Assembly (NCBI RefSeq): GCF_030816485.1
Contig: NZ_JAUSYC010000001.1
Coordinates: 4,092,001 to 4,156,000 of the forward strand
Source: Arthrobacter sp. B1I2
Lineage (GTDB): Bacteria; Actinomycetota; Actinomycetes; Actinomycetales; Micrococcaceae
Reading direction: 5' to 3'
DNA length: 64,000 nucleotides
In this document: piece by piece, positions 27,749 through 35,661 of the stretch
Layout of the letters: every line of letters begins with the position of its first letter
Position numbering within the stretch: position 1 is the first letter of the stretch
Translations under genes and position numbers: made by a program
Notes under the pieces: generated by a model
What the model was told of the DNA's origin: nothing
Database searches by the model: none
Seen by the model: the letters and a program-made list of their open reading frames with translations, nothing else

Positions 27749-28350
27749 ACAGCAGCCGCGCTGGCGTCGCGCCCGCAGGCCCGCAGCCCCGCCGCCACTC
27801 CTTCAGCATCCGGATCAGTGCGGTTCTGGCTCAATTTCTCCTTCGCTTCGATCCGGCTGATCACCAGTTCCACACCAACGATCGCCCGCAGTTGCCCGGC
27901 AATGAATTTCTCCGGGGCATCGTCCACGCTCCAGGGGTGTTCCCGCCCGTTCTCGTGCAGTCCGGTCAGGTGCCGGACGTGCTGTGCCAGCCAGCCGGCG
28001 TCGTCATGGATCTCCAGCCTGCCGTACACGTGTGCGGTGCTGTAGTTCCAGGTGGGGACCACGCGCCCGTGCTCGGCTTTGGAGGCGTACCACGACGGCG
28101 AGATGTAGTCGTCCGCGCCCTGAATGATGGCGAGTGCTTCACCGGTGGGCGCACTGGACCACTGCGGGTTGTTCCGCGCCATGTGTGCCTGCAGGGCGCC
28201 GTGCTTCCCCACCGCGGGATTGAAGGCGATGGGCAGCAGTGTGGCCAGCAGGCCCTGGTCCGTCATGGTGACCAGGTTGGCCGCGCCAGGGTTCGCGAGG
28301 AGGTTCCGGACGGACTCGGGGCCGGCGGCAAAGTGGGCCGGAATGTACAT
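27712..28350 (-). CDS. PaiB-like FMN-binding protein / negative regulator
   Basis: 212 residues from ATG 28350 (AAAGGAC ribosome site). It begins MYIPAHFAAGPES and has LLATLLPIAF, GALQAHMARNNPQW, ISPSWYASK, VPTWNYSTAHVYG and ARL-type C-terminal helices, the hallmarks of the PaiB flavin-reductase-fold family. In Bacillus, PaiB was described as a negative regulator of sporulation and protease genes; most members are uncharacterised. It follows a truncated DMT exporter by 20 bases. Confidence 0.9.
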   Translation of the reverse strand: MYIPAHFAAGPESVRNLLANPGAANLVTMTDQGLLATLLPIAFNPAVGKHGALQAHMARNNPQWSSAPTGEALAIIQGADDYISPSWYASKAEHGRVVPTWNYSTAHVYGRLEIHDDAGWLAQHVRHLTGLHENGREHPWSVDDAPEKFIAGQLRAIVGVELVISRIEAKEKLSQNRTDPDAEGVAAGLRACGRDASAAAVQAARSSRTITS

Positions 28351-28370
28351 GGGGTGTCCTTTCGGGGTGA

Positions 28371-28946
28371 TCAGGAGTTTGCGGCGGGCTTCAGCCGGAC
28401 GCGGACGGCCGCGGCGGCGCAGGCCACGGCGCCGAGCAGCAGGAGGTCGGCCCAGTGCAGGTGCCCCACACCGCCGGATTGCAGGAAGGCGAAGGAGACC
28501 GCCGCCAGCGAGCCGAGCACCATCACCACCCAGAAGGCTGCCGGGGGCCGCTCGCCGGCGCGCAAGACCGCTACCGTTGCCGTGGCGGCCGGCAGGAGTG
28601 CGATGACCACGGCGCCGTGCCCCGCAGGCACGGCAGTAAGTGCATAGGACGTCAGAAGCGGAAAGCCGACGACGACGCCCCCGGCTACAAGGGCAAGGCG
28701 CCGCCAGACGCGGGGTTGCGGCAGCCGCTGGCGGGTAAGTGCGAGGGCTGCGGCGGCAAGTCCGGCAGCAATGACGGCCCGTCCCGAACCGATGAACAGC
28801 GGCGGGATCCCGGCGACGGCCACGCGGGTGAACGGAACCGTGAAGGAGAATGCCGCCACGCCAAGGAGGCCCCACCAGATTACGGTGGCTCTTCGCGGCG
28901 GTATCACTGCGCGCTTTTCGATAGTAGCGCTACTATGTTCTTTCAT
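28371..28946 (-). pseudogene. DMT/EamA exporter lacking its second half
   Basis: 191 residues at most, about two thirds of the normal 290-310. The first EamA repeat is intact (helices WWGLLGVAAFSFTVPFTRVAV, AVIAAGLAAAALAL, ALVAGGVVVGFPLLT, VVIALLPAATATVAVL, VVMVLGSLAAVSFAFL). The protein then reads WADLLLLGAVACAAAAVRVRLKP and stops, where about four more helices are expected. The tail looks like the usual C-terminus joined to the middle, i.e. an internal in-frame deletion. ATG 28946 would place the regulator palindrome inside the gene; GTG 28907 is a likelier start. Confidence 0.6.
28921..28936. promoter_or_regulatory. Perfect 16-bp operator palindrome between DMT and MocR genes
   Basis: ATAGTAGCGCTACTAT is exactly self-complementary and lies 9 bases before the MocR start codon and just upstream of the likely GTG start of the exporter. 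Position and symmetry fit autoregulation and control of the exporter by the GntR/MocR protein. Confidence 0.6.
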
Positions 28947-30354
28947 GAATAACGATAGCAGTTCGCGCATCGTTGCGGCACTGCGGCAATGGATGGCGGG
29001 CGCTGCTCCGGGCGCACGGCTGCCGTCCACCCGGCAGCTGGTGGCCGAGTACCAGGCCAGCCCGGTGACGGTGCAGAAAGCATTGCAGGCGCTGACCGCG
29101 CAGGGGCTCATCGAGAGCAGACCCGGCGTCGGCACGTTCGTCCGTGCCGTGCGGACTGCACGCCCCTCGGACTATGGCTGGCAGACGGCAGCGTTGCGGT
29201 CGCCGTCGTCACCGATGCCGTCGTCGTCGAGCACCATGCGCAACGTTCCCGGCGACGCCATCTGGTTCCATTCCGGCTACCCGGACCGCGAACTGCTGCC
29301 GGAACGGCTGGTCCGCGCCGCCCTGGCGCGTGCTGCCCGTGGTGACGCCGCACTGTCACGGCCGCCGGCCGCCGGCATGCCGGCGTTGCAGCAATGGTTC
29401 GCCCAGGAACTGGGATCGGCAACGCCGGTGGGCATCACGCCCCCAACCCCGAATGACGTGATCGTGCTGCCGGGAAGCCAGAGCGGGCTCAGCTCCATCT
29501 TCCGCGCACTGGTGGGCGCGGGGCAGCCGCTGCTCATGGAGTCGCCGTCCTACTGGGGCGCCATCCTGGCCGCCGCCCAGACCGGTGTGCGGGTGGTCCC
29601 GGTGCCCACCGGTACGGACGGGCCCGATCCTGCGGACGTGGACCGCGCCTTTGCCGAGACCGGGGCCAGGGCGTTCTACGTGCAGCCTAACTATTCGAAT
29701 CCCACCGGGGCGCAGTGGGCGGTAGGCCGTGGCGACGACATCCTGGACGTGGTGCGCCGGCATGGCGCGTTCCTGGTGGAGGACGACTGGGCCCACGATT
29801 TCGGCATCACCTCGGACCCCGTCCCGCTGGCCACCCGCGATGATTCCGGGCACGTGGTGTACATCAGGTCCCTGACCAAGAGCGTTTCCACCGCCATCCG
29901 CATTGCCGCCGTGATCGTGCGCGGACCGGCGCGGGAACGCATCCTGGGCCAGCGCGCCGCCGAGTCGATGTACGTGAGCGGGCTGCTGCAGGCAGCCGCG
30001 CTGGACGTGGTGACCCAACCCGGGTGGCAGACGCACCTGCGAAGCCTCCGCCAGCAGCTCCAGTCGCGCCGCGACCTGCTGGCCACCAGCATCCGCGAGC
30101 ACGTTCCCCAGGCGCACATCGACACACTGCCCAAGGGCGGACTGAACCTGTGGCTGCGCCTGCCGGACGCCACGGACCTTCCGCGGCTGGTGCGTGACTG
30201 CGAGGACGCCGGAGTGATCATCGCCGCCGGAACGGAGTGGTTCCCGGCCGAGCCCGCCGGCGCCTTCATCCGGCTCAACTACTCCGGGCCGAACCCGGGC
30301 GCCTACCCGGAAGGGGCGCGCGTGATCGGCGAGGCCCTGGCACAGCAGGGCTAA
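28945..30354 (+). CDS. MocR-type regulator (GntR HTH fused to aminotransferase domain)
   Basis: 469 residues from ATG 28945. A GntR winged helix covers residues 5-72 (GARLPSTRQLVAEYQASPVTVQKALQAL, abbreviated). A PLP-dependent fold-type I aminotransferase domain covers about 105-465, with YVQPNYSNPTGAQW, the NPTG turn, VEDDWAHDFG (Asp for the pyridine N) and SLTKSVSTAIRIA with the Schiff-base Lys. Such proteins sense PLP or an amino-acid adduct. The target is probably the divergent exporter, now truncated. A long inverted repeat follows its stop. Confidence 0.93.
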   Translation: MNNDSSSRIVAALRQWMAGAAPGARLPSTRQLVAEYQASPVTVQKALQALTAQGLIESRPGVGTFVRAVRTARPSDYGWQTAALRSPSSPMPSSSSTMRNVPGDAIWFHSGYPDRELLPERLVRAALARAARGDAALSRPPAAGMPALQQWFAQELGSATPVGITPPTPNDVIVLPGSQSGLSSIFRALVGAGQPLLMESPSYWGAILAAAQTGVRVVPVPTGTDGPDPADVDRAFAETGARAFYVQPNYSNPTGAQWAVGRGDDILDVVRRHGAFLVEDDWAHDFGITSDPVPLATRDDSGHVVYIRSLTKSVSTAIRIAAVIVRGPARERILGQRAAESMYVSGLLQAAALDVVTQPGWQTHLRSLRQQLQSRRDLLATSIREHVPQAHIDTLPKGGLNLWLRLPDATDLPRLVRDCEDAGVIIAAGTEWFPAEPAGAFIRLNYSGPNPGAYPEGARVIGEALAQQG

Positions 30355-30372
30355 GGGAATCGCATGCCTTTG

Positions 30373-30435
30373 GAGTTTTTGGGCAGATATGAAGGCCAAA
30401 CGTCGGTACAAGTCCTCATATCTGCCCAAAAACTC
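30373..30435. repeat. 20-bp perfect inverted repeat between convergent genes
   Basis: Arms 30373-30392 and 30416-30435 (GAGTTTTTGGGCAGATATGA and its complement) enclose 23 bases. It lies between the MocR and SDR stop codons and could serve both as terminator. Its sequence differs from the other long palindromes in the window (12613, 34322). Confidence 0.85.
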
Positions 30436-30450
30436 GGGGCAGTTGTAGGA

Positions 30451-31275
30451 CTAGACGAAGACCTTGACCAGCTCTTCGCTCTTCTCCCACAGGCCCTGCG
30501 CCAGCTCGGCGTCGTACGCCTGGGGATTGGCTTTGGCCAGGGCGCGCTTGGCGTAGTAGGCGCCGGAAATCCAGTCCGTCCCGGGGGTCCCGTTGATGAG
30601 CCAGAGCATGGTGTCGGCGCCCTGGTCCGGAGTGAGCATGAAGCGGTTCAGCACCGTCTTGTAGGCATGGCGGAACCAGCTGCTGGACTCAGCCGCGAAG
30701 TTGGTGCGGACCACGCCCGGGTGGAACGCCGCCGTCGTGATGCCCTTGTCATGGAAGCGGCGGTGCAGCTCGGATGTGAACATGATGTTGGCGAGTTTGC
30801 CGGTGCCGTAGGCGCGGTTGGTGCTGTAGCCCTGCTCGGCCGTGAGGTCGAACAAATCCATTTTTCCGAAGTTGTTGGCGGCGCTGGAGGTGTTGATCAC
30901 CTTGGCGTTGCTGGCAGTCAGGGTGTCCATGAGCAAGGTGGTGAGCAGGAACGGCGCCAGGTGGTTGATCTGGAAGGTGGCTTCATTGCCGTCCACGGTG
31001 ATGGTCCGCTTTCCCATGATCCCGCCGGCATTGTTGGCCAGGACGTCGATGCGGGGATACTTTTCCTTGAGCTGGGCCGCGAGGGTGCGCACCTGCGCCA
31101 GGTCGGCGAAATCAGCCACATAGTGGTCTGCACCGATTTCCCCGGCAAGCGCCCGGGTCTTCTCGGCGGAACGGCCGACGACGACCACCTGCTCCCCCGC
31201 CTTTGCCAGTGCCCGTGCGGCTGCGGCTCCGATGCCGTCGCTGGCGCCGGTGATCACAATGGTGCGAGGAGTCAA
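30451..31275 (-). CDS. Short-chain dehydrogenase/reductase (retinol-dehydrogenase-like)
   Basis: 274 residues from TTG 31275, which is preceded by AAAGGACACCCC; no better start exists upstream. Rossmann motif TGASDGIG, NNAGG, catalytic Ser in NTSSAANN and YGTGK (Tyr-x3-Lys) are intact. The C-terminal PDQGADTMLWLINGT and the absence of a membrane helix resemble the WWOX/RDH-like subgroup. Substrate unknown. It lies downstream of gntP on the same strand, but a 112-base gap makes operon membership uncertain. Confidence 0.9.
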   Translation of the reverse strand: MTPRTIVITGASDGIGAAAARALAKAGEQVVVVGRSAEKTRALAGEIGADHYVADFADLAQVRTLAAQLKEKYPRIDVLANNAGGIMGKRTITVDGNEATFQINHLAPFLLTTLLMDTLTASNAKVINTSSAANNFGKMDLFDLTAEQGYSTNRAYGTGKLANIMFTSELHRRFHDKGITTAAFHPGVVRTNFAAESSSWFRHAYKTVLNRFMLTPDQGADTMLWLINGTPGTDWISGAYYAKRALAKANPQAYDAELAQGLWEKSEELVKVFV

Positions 31276-31387
31276 GGGGTGTCCTTTGGTCAGCGGGGTG
31301 GCGAAATGAAAAGCACGCCAAGGGAAACAACGACGGCGGGGCGGCCGGTGTTCCCACCAGCCGCCCCGCCGCCATGCCAAGCGGGTG

Positions 31388-32791
31388 TCAGCCCACGGCG
31401 CCGGCCACCAGGAAGATGACCGCTGCGATGGCGAAGCCCATGACGCCGATCAGGGTTTCCATGACGGTCCAGGTCTTCAGGGTGGTCTTGACGTCCATGC
31501 CGAAGAAGCGGCCCACCAGCCAGAAGCCCGAGTCGTTGACGTGGGAGACCACCACAGACCCGGCGGCCACGGCGATGACCAGGGCGGCAACCTGCATGCC
31601 GTTCAGCCCGCCCGCAGCCACGGCGGGGGCAATGAGGCCTGCTGTGGTGGTCAGGGCCACGGTTGCCGAACCCTGGGCGATGCGCAGGATGGCGGAGATG
31701 AGGAAGCCGGCCAGGATCAGCGGGATACCCACGCCGCCCAGGACGTCGGCCAGTGCCTTGCCGATGCCGGAGGTGCGCAGGACGCCGCCGAACATGCCGC
31801 CGGCACCGGTGATCAGGATGACCGAGCAGACCGGGCCGAGGGACGATTCCAGCAGCTTCTCAAGGGTTGCGGCGTCGCGTCCCCGGCGCGTGCCCAGCAC
31901 GAACATGGCCACCAGTACGGCGATCAGCAGCGCAACAGGGGTTTCACCGATGGTCCGCAGGACCTGGAACCACTGTTCCTTCTTGACGTCCGCGTCCAGG
32001 ACGCCGGAGGACGCCAGCGTGTTCAGGCCGGTGTTGATGAAGATCAGGACCAGGGGCAGCAACAGCAGTCCCACGATGGTGCGGAAGCGCGGCGGGTGGG
32101 ACTCCGCCTCGGCGCTGGCGTGGCCCAGCAGTTCCGGGACGGGGAGGACGAGCTTCCTGCCCGTGTACAGGCCATAGAGGTAGGCGGTGACGTACCAGGT
32201 GGGGATGGCGGTGATCAGGCCGGCGATCAGGACCAGGCCAATGTTTGCGTCGAAGAAGGTGGCGGCGGACACCGGCCCCGGGTGCGGCGGCAGGAAGATG
32301 TGCATCACGGAGAAGGCACCCGCGGCGGGCAGGCCGTAGCGGAGCACCCCGCCACCGAGGCGGTGGGCAACGGCGAAGACGACGGGCAGCATGACCACCA
32401 GGCCTGCGTCGAAGAAGATGGGGAAGCCGAAGATCAGTGAGGCCAGGCCCAGGGCGAAGGGGGCACGCTTTTCACCGAAGACGCCGATCAGGTAGTCGGC
32501 CAGCACCTTCGCGCCGCCGCTGGTCTCCACGATCCGGCCGAGCATTGCGCCCAGGCCCACCAGGAGCGCCACGGTGCCCAGGGTGCTGCCGAAGCCGTTC
32601 ACCAGTACGGGGACCACCTGGCTGGCGGGGATGCCGGTGGCGAAGGCGGTGGCCAGGCTGATCAGGATCAGCGCGACCAGGGCATGCATCCGCAGCCGGA
32701 TGATGAGGAACAGCAGCACAAGTATCGCTGCCGCGGCGATGAGCAGCAGCGGTCCTGCGCCCAGCGTCTGGGTCCATCCTTCGATGGTCAT
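31388..32791 (-). CDS. gntP: Gluconate:H+ symporter, GntP family
   Basis: 467 residues, 12 or more helices. Family features: LIIRLRMHALVALIL near the start, the FGFPIFFDAGLVVMLP segment, FLPPHPGPVSAA and HVNDSGFWLVGRFFG near the end. It imports gluconate for the kinase encoded 35 bases upstream (gntK). Both are likely controlled by the divergent GntR protein. Confidence 0.95.
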   Translation of the reverse strand: MTIEGWTQTLGAGPLLLIAAAAILVLLFLIIRLRMHALVALILISLATAFATGIPASQVVPVLVNGFGSTLGTVALLVGLGAMLGRIVETSGGAKVLADYLIGVFGEKRAPFALGLASLIFGFPIFFDAGLVVMLPVVFAVAHRLGGGVLRYGLPAAGAFSVMHIFLPPHPGPVSAATFFDANIGLVLIAGLITAIPTWYVTAYLYGLYTGRKLVLPVPELLGHASAEAESHPPRFRTIVGLLLLPLVLIFINTGLNTLASSGVLDADVKKEQWFQVLRTIGETPVALLIAVLVAMFVLGTRRGRDAATLEKLLESSLGPVCSVILITGAGGMFGGVLRTSGIGKALADVLGGVGIPLILAGFLISAILRIAQGSATVALTTTAGLIAPAVAAGGLNGMQVAALVIAVAAGSVVVSHVNDSGFWLVGRFFGMDVKTTLKTWTVMETLIGVMGFAIAAVIFLVAGAVG

Positions 32792-32826
32792 GGTTCTCCT
32801 TTGAAACAGGGTTGGGGGTTAGGGGG

Positions 32827-33369
32827 TCAGGACGCTGTGGGCGCCTGGCCGGCAGAAAGGTCAAGGGCCTGGACGACGGCGGCGACCAGCTCGTCAGGTG
32901 AGCGCGAGATATCCAGGCGGAGACTGCCGGCGTCGAGCTCTTCCCGGCTGAGCGGCTCAAGGGCGGCCAGCTGGCTGGGCAGCAGGGCGGGCGGCATGAA
33001 ATGCCCAGCACGGCCCTGCATGCGTTGGCTGATCAGGTCCGCGCCGCCGTCGAGGTGGAGGAAGACGACGCGCCCTTCGGCCTGGGAGAGTAGTTCCCGG
33101 TAGCTGCGCTTGAGCGCCGAGCAGGTGAGGACCGTGCTGCTGCCGGCGGCGGCCTGGGCAGTCATCCAGTTGCGGATCTCCGCCAGCCAGGGCCAGCGGT
33201 CCTCGTCCTGGAGGGGAATGCCCTGCGTCATCTTGGCGATGTTCGCGTCGGGGTGGAATTCATCCGCTTCGGCGCAGGCCCATCCCAGCAGCCCGGAAAG
33301 AGCGGCCGCCAGGGTGGATTTGCCGGAACCGGCAACGCCCATGACCACAAGGTGTGTGGCTGGATACAT
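32827..33369 (-). CDS. gntK: Gluconokinase (thermoresistant GntK type)
   Basis: 180 residues. It phosphorylates gluconate to 6-phosphogluconate. P-loop GVAGSGKSTL; CAEADEFHPDANIAKM, GIPLQDEDRWPWL and CSALKRSYRE are the conserved substrate and lid motifs. GGAGG precedes ATG 33369. First gene of a gntK-gntP operon. Confidence 0.96.
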   Translation of the reverse strand: MYPATHLVVMGVAGSGKSTLAAALSGLLGWACAEADEFHPDANIAKMTQGIPLQDEDRWPWLAEIRNWMTAQAAAGSSTVLTCSALKRSYRELLSQAEGRVVFLHLDGGADLISQRMQGRAGHFMPPALLPSQLAALEPLSREELDAGSLRLDISRSPDELVAAVVQALDLSAGQAPTAS

Positions 33370-33463
33370 GTCATACCTCCGGAGAAGACGTCTTTGGCTT
33401 TCGAAGAAGCTCGCTGCGAGCCCGATGTTCTTGGGCTACGCGATAAGGTATCACCTTTTTTGC

Positions 33464-33478
33464 TGATAGATACTATCA
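33464..33478. promoter_or_regulatory. Candidate GntR operator
   Basis: TGATAG-ATA-CTATCA is an exact palindrome with a 3-base centre, in the divergent gap between gntK (start 33369) and the GntR regulator (start 33559). It is A/T-rich in a GC-rich background, as FadR/GntR sites often are. Confidence 0.55.
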
Positions 33479-33558
33479 ATTCGTGTCACAAGTCATACCT
33501 TTGCCTCATGCGCGGGTATCCTGAGAGGGCGCAGCAGCGCCTGAAGAACGGGGTAATC

Positions 33559-34293
33559 ATGTCGACGGCGACAATCCAGGATGGCGGTGAAGGGCACGAC
33601 GGCGGGTCCTCCCCCGCGGTGCAGGGCCGGGTGCTCGAGGCGGTAGGGGTGGCCATAGCCGCCGGGGAGCTCGCGCCTGGCACACGGCTCACCCTTGAAG
33701 GACTGCAGCACGAGTACGGGATTTCCCGGACCGTTGCCCGGGACACCATGAAGGTCCTGGAATCGATAAACCTGGTCTATTCGCGGCGGCGCGTGGGCAT
33801 CGTGGTGCAGGAACCGTCGTTATGGAACGTTTTCGACCCCAAGCTGGTGCGGTGGCGGCTCGCTTCGGACCGGCGGGACCTGCAGTACAGCAGCCTTACG
33901 GAGCTGCGCATCGCCGTCGAACCCATCGCTGCTGCCGGCGCGGCACGGCGGGCCAGTGCCGCGGAGCGCGCCCGGCTGGTCTCCCTGGCCGCTGACCTCC
34001 GCCGGCTGGGTGAGGCCGGTGACCTGCAGGGCTTCCTGGCCGCCGATATCGCGTTCCACCAGCTGCTGCTGCGAAGCTGCGGCAATGAAATGTTCCGCGC
34101 ACTGGAGGGGATGGTGGCGGAGGTCCTGACCAGCCGGACCCGGCAGGGGCTCATGCCGTTCAAGCCGAGGAGCGAGGCGCTGGAGGCGCACGAGGACGTT
34201 GCGGCCGCCGTGGCAGGCGGGGACACTGCGGAGGCGGAACGGGCCATGCACCACATCCTCGATGAGGTGCGGGAGGCGATGGGGCTGCACTGA
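33559..34293 (+). CDS. GntR/FadR-family regulator (FCD domain), probably of the gluconate operon
   Basis: 244 residues from ATG 33559; an in-frame ATG at 33508 would add 17 residues. A winged helix at 25-90 (GTRLTLEGLQHEYGISRTVARDTMKVLE, shortened) is followed by an FCD effector domain with the metal/ligand residues Asp and His in FLAADIAFHQLLL and HEDVAAAVAGGD. Its divergent position and the palindrome at 33464 support a role as gluconate-responsive repressor. Confidence 0.9.
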   Translation: MSTATIQDGGEGHDGGSSPAVQGRVLEAVGVAIAAGELAPGTRLTLEGLQHEYGISRTVARDTMKVLESINLVYSRRRVGIVVQEPSLWNVFDPKLVRWRLASDRRDLQYSSLTELRIAVEPIAAAGAARRASAAERARLVSLAADLRRLGEAGDLQGFLAADIAFHQLLLRSCGNEMFRALEGMVAEVLTSRTRQGLMPFKPRSEALEAHEDVAAAVAGGDTAEAERAMHHILDEVREAMGLH

Positions 34294-34321
34294 CCCCGGA
34301 AAGGCAAGCGGCCCGCGCACT

Positions 34322-34387
34322 AGGACCGGCCTCGGCCCGCATAACCGGTGCTGGCCCGCACCGGTTATGCGGTTACGGGCCGGTCCT
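34322..34387. repeat. Large composite inverted repeat (cruciform-capable)
   Basis: An inner 15-bp perfect pair (34337-34351 with 34358-34372) and an outer 9-bp pair (34322-34330 with 34379-34387) form one long hairpin. It lies between the GntR stop and the csp terminator, so it may end the gntR transcript; there is no T-run. Confidence 0.8.
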
Positions 34388-34445
34388 GCGCCGAGGGCCA
34401 TACATGACTTCCAGGCCGCGGAAGTGGCACGGCCGGGTTAAGCAA

Positions 34446-34480
34446 AAGCAGGGCCTGCCGATGAACGGCAAGCCCTGCTT
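34446..34480 (-). terminator. Intrinsic terminator of the cold-shock gene
   Basis: Stem AAGCAGGGC/GCCCTGCTT (34446-34454 with 34472-34480) and inner TGCCG/CGGCA, followed on the minus strand by CTTTTGCTT. It lies 31 bases after the csp stop. Confidence 0.85.
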
Positions 34481-34511
34481 GGAAACCTAACGGTCCCGGA
34501 TCCCTAAGAAA

Positions 34512-34715
34512 TTAGAGAGCCTGGATGTTGGTAGCCTGGGGACCCTTGGGGCCCTGCTCGGTGTCGAAGGAAACCTTCTGGTTCTCTTCGAGGGAGCGGA
34601 AGCCGTTGGAGTTGATCGCGGAGTAGTGCGCGAAAACGTCCTGTGAGGAGTCGTCCGGGGAGATGAAGCCGAAGCCCTTTTCAGCGTTAAACCATTTGAC
34701 GGTACCAGTAGCCAT
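34512..34715 (-). CDS. Cold-shock protein (CspA family)
   Basis: 67 residues, a single OB-fold RNA/DNA chaperone. RNP1 (KGFGFI) and RNP2 (DVFAHYSAI; the usual DVFVHFSAI with Ala and Tyr changes) are present. ATG 34715 follows GAAGGACAAAAATA. A leader of over 100 bases precedes it, with a small perfect hairpin, as is usual for csp mRNAs. Confidence 0.95.
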   Translation of the reverse strand: MATGTVKWFNAEKGFGFISPDDSSQDVFAHYSAINSNGFRSLEENQKVSFDTEQGPKGPQATNIQAL

Positions 34716-34742
34716 TATTTTTGTCCTTCGTGAAGGTGGAGG

Positions 34743-34758
34743 GAAAGTCCCGACTTTC
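34743..34758 (-). promoter_or_regulatory. Hairpin in the csp mRNA leader
   Basis: GAAAGTC (34743-34749) pairs with GACTTTC (34752-34758) across a 2-base loop, 28 bases before the csp start. Leader structure of this kind can modulate csp translation with temperature; here that is only inference. Confidence 0.4.
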
Positions 34759-34916
34759 GGGCCCTCCGGCGTGGGGTGTTCAAAAACCGCTACTTCAGAA
34801 GAACACGGACTTCCGACCGTGCGTACTGCCTGAACTACCAACTGCATAAACACAACAACAAGTTCCACACTACAGGAAATTGTGCGGATACCTAATTCCG
34901 TCCCTGTTCAGCGCCA

Positions 34917-35264
34917 CTAAACCTGCCCGGCGTCCTGCAGCGCTGTGCTGTAACGGGTGTATCCGGGGCGGAGCCGGACGGAGCGGGAGCCCACCATCGC
35001 AATGTCCTCCCACAGCACCAGGAACGAGCCGCGGTGCCGCCAGCGGAGTATCCGGGCCAGCAGCCAGGGCCGGGTGAGGCCATTCCGCTCGTAGCCCAGG
35101 AACGACGCCGCACTGTGCGGGCTGATGACCAGCCCCAGCAGCCGCGGCTCAGACATCAGCTGGTGCGGGGTCCCGTCCAGCGCGAACCGGGCATCAGCCA
35201 CCCGGCCCAGCCATCCGCCGTCGGCATCGCGGACCGGGGCACCCAGCAGGTCACCGAGGATCAT
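34917..35264 (-). CDS. PRC-barrel-like protein in the NRAMP operon (second copy)
   Basis: 115 residues from ATG 35264 (GGGAGG before it). The start MILGDLLGAPVRDADGGWLGRVADARF has the PRC-barrel pattern (hydrophobic strand, D-G-G turn, G-R-V-x-D). The rest is beta-rich with WRHRGSFLVLWEDIAMVG near the end. It overlaps the previous gene by 14 bases and closes the four-gene operon. PRC-barrel modules often bind metals, RNA or partner proteins; a role in gating the transporter is inference. Confidence 0.7.
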   Translation of the reverse strand: MILGDLLGAPVRDADGGWLGRVADARFALDGTPHQLMSEPRLLGLVISPHSAASFLGYERNGLTRPWLLARILRWRHRGSFLVLWEDIAMVGSRSVRLRPGYTRYSTALQDAGQV

Positions 35265-35661
35265 GGCGGCCTCCCGGTATCCGCGCGATGATCTTGTCCC
35301 GCACCCACCGCTCCACCCAGCGGGCATCCAGCGGCTCGCCACTCACGCCCAGCCGTACCACCACGCCCACGTCCGCCACATCTTTCCAGGGGATGCGGAT
35401 CAGCCTGGACGACGGCGGCCTGCCGCCAAAGATGCGCGTGCCCAGCACCGCCCCGGTCAGCAGGGCGGTGATGACCGGCGGCTCCGTCCCCGGCGGAATG
35501 TCCACATCCAAGGCAGGCCCGCTCACCTCGAGGTCGTCCACGGTGGTGACCGGGACGCCGTCGTGGTCCAGGACCTGCCGGTCCAGGAGGTGCAGCTGGG
35601 CGTCCAGGATCCGGCCGGCCACGTGCGGGACCGGGGGCAGCGGGGCGGACGGGGATTTCAT
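35251..35661 (-). CDS. PRC-barrel-like protein coupled to NRAMP transporter (first copy)
   Basis: 136 residues from ATG 35661, overlapping the transporter stop as ATGA. ILDAQLHLLDRQVLDHDGVPV followed by TVDDLEV is the PRC-barrel type seen in actinobacterial proteins that accompany NRAMP carriers. There, as I recall, they carry additional MgtE-N and CBS domains, which are absent here. The C-terminal IPWKDVADVGVVVRLGV and a basic end (RWVRDKIIARIPGG) complete it. No membrane segment. Confidence 0.7.
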   Translation of the reverse strand: MKSPSAPLPPVPHVAGRILDAQLHLLDRQVLDHDGVPVTTVDDLEVSGPALDVDIPPGTEPPVITALLTGAVLGTRIFGGRPPSSRLIRIPWKDVADVGVVVRLGVSGEPLDARWVERWVRDKIIARIPGGRHDPR

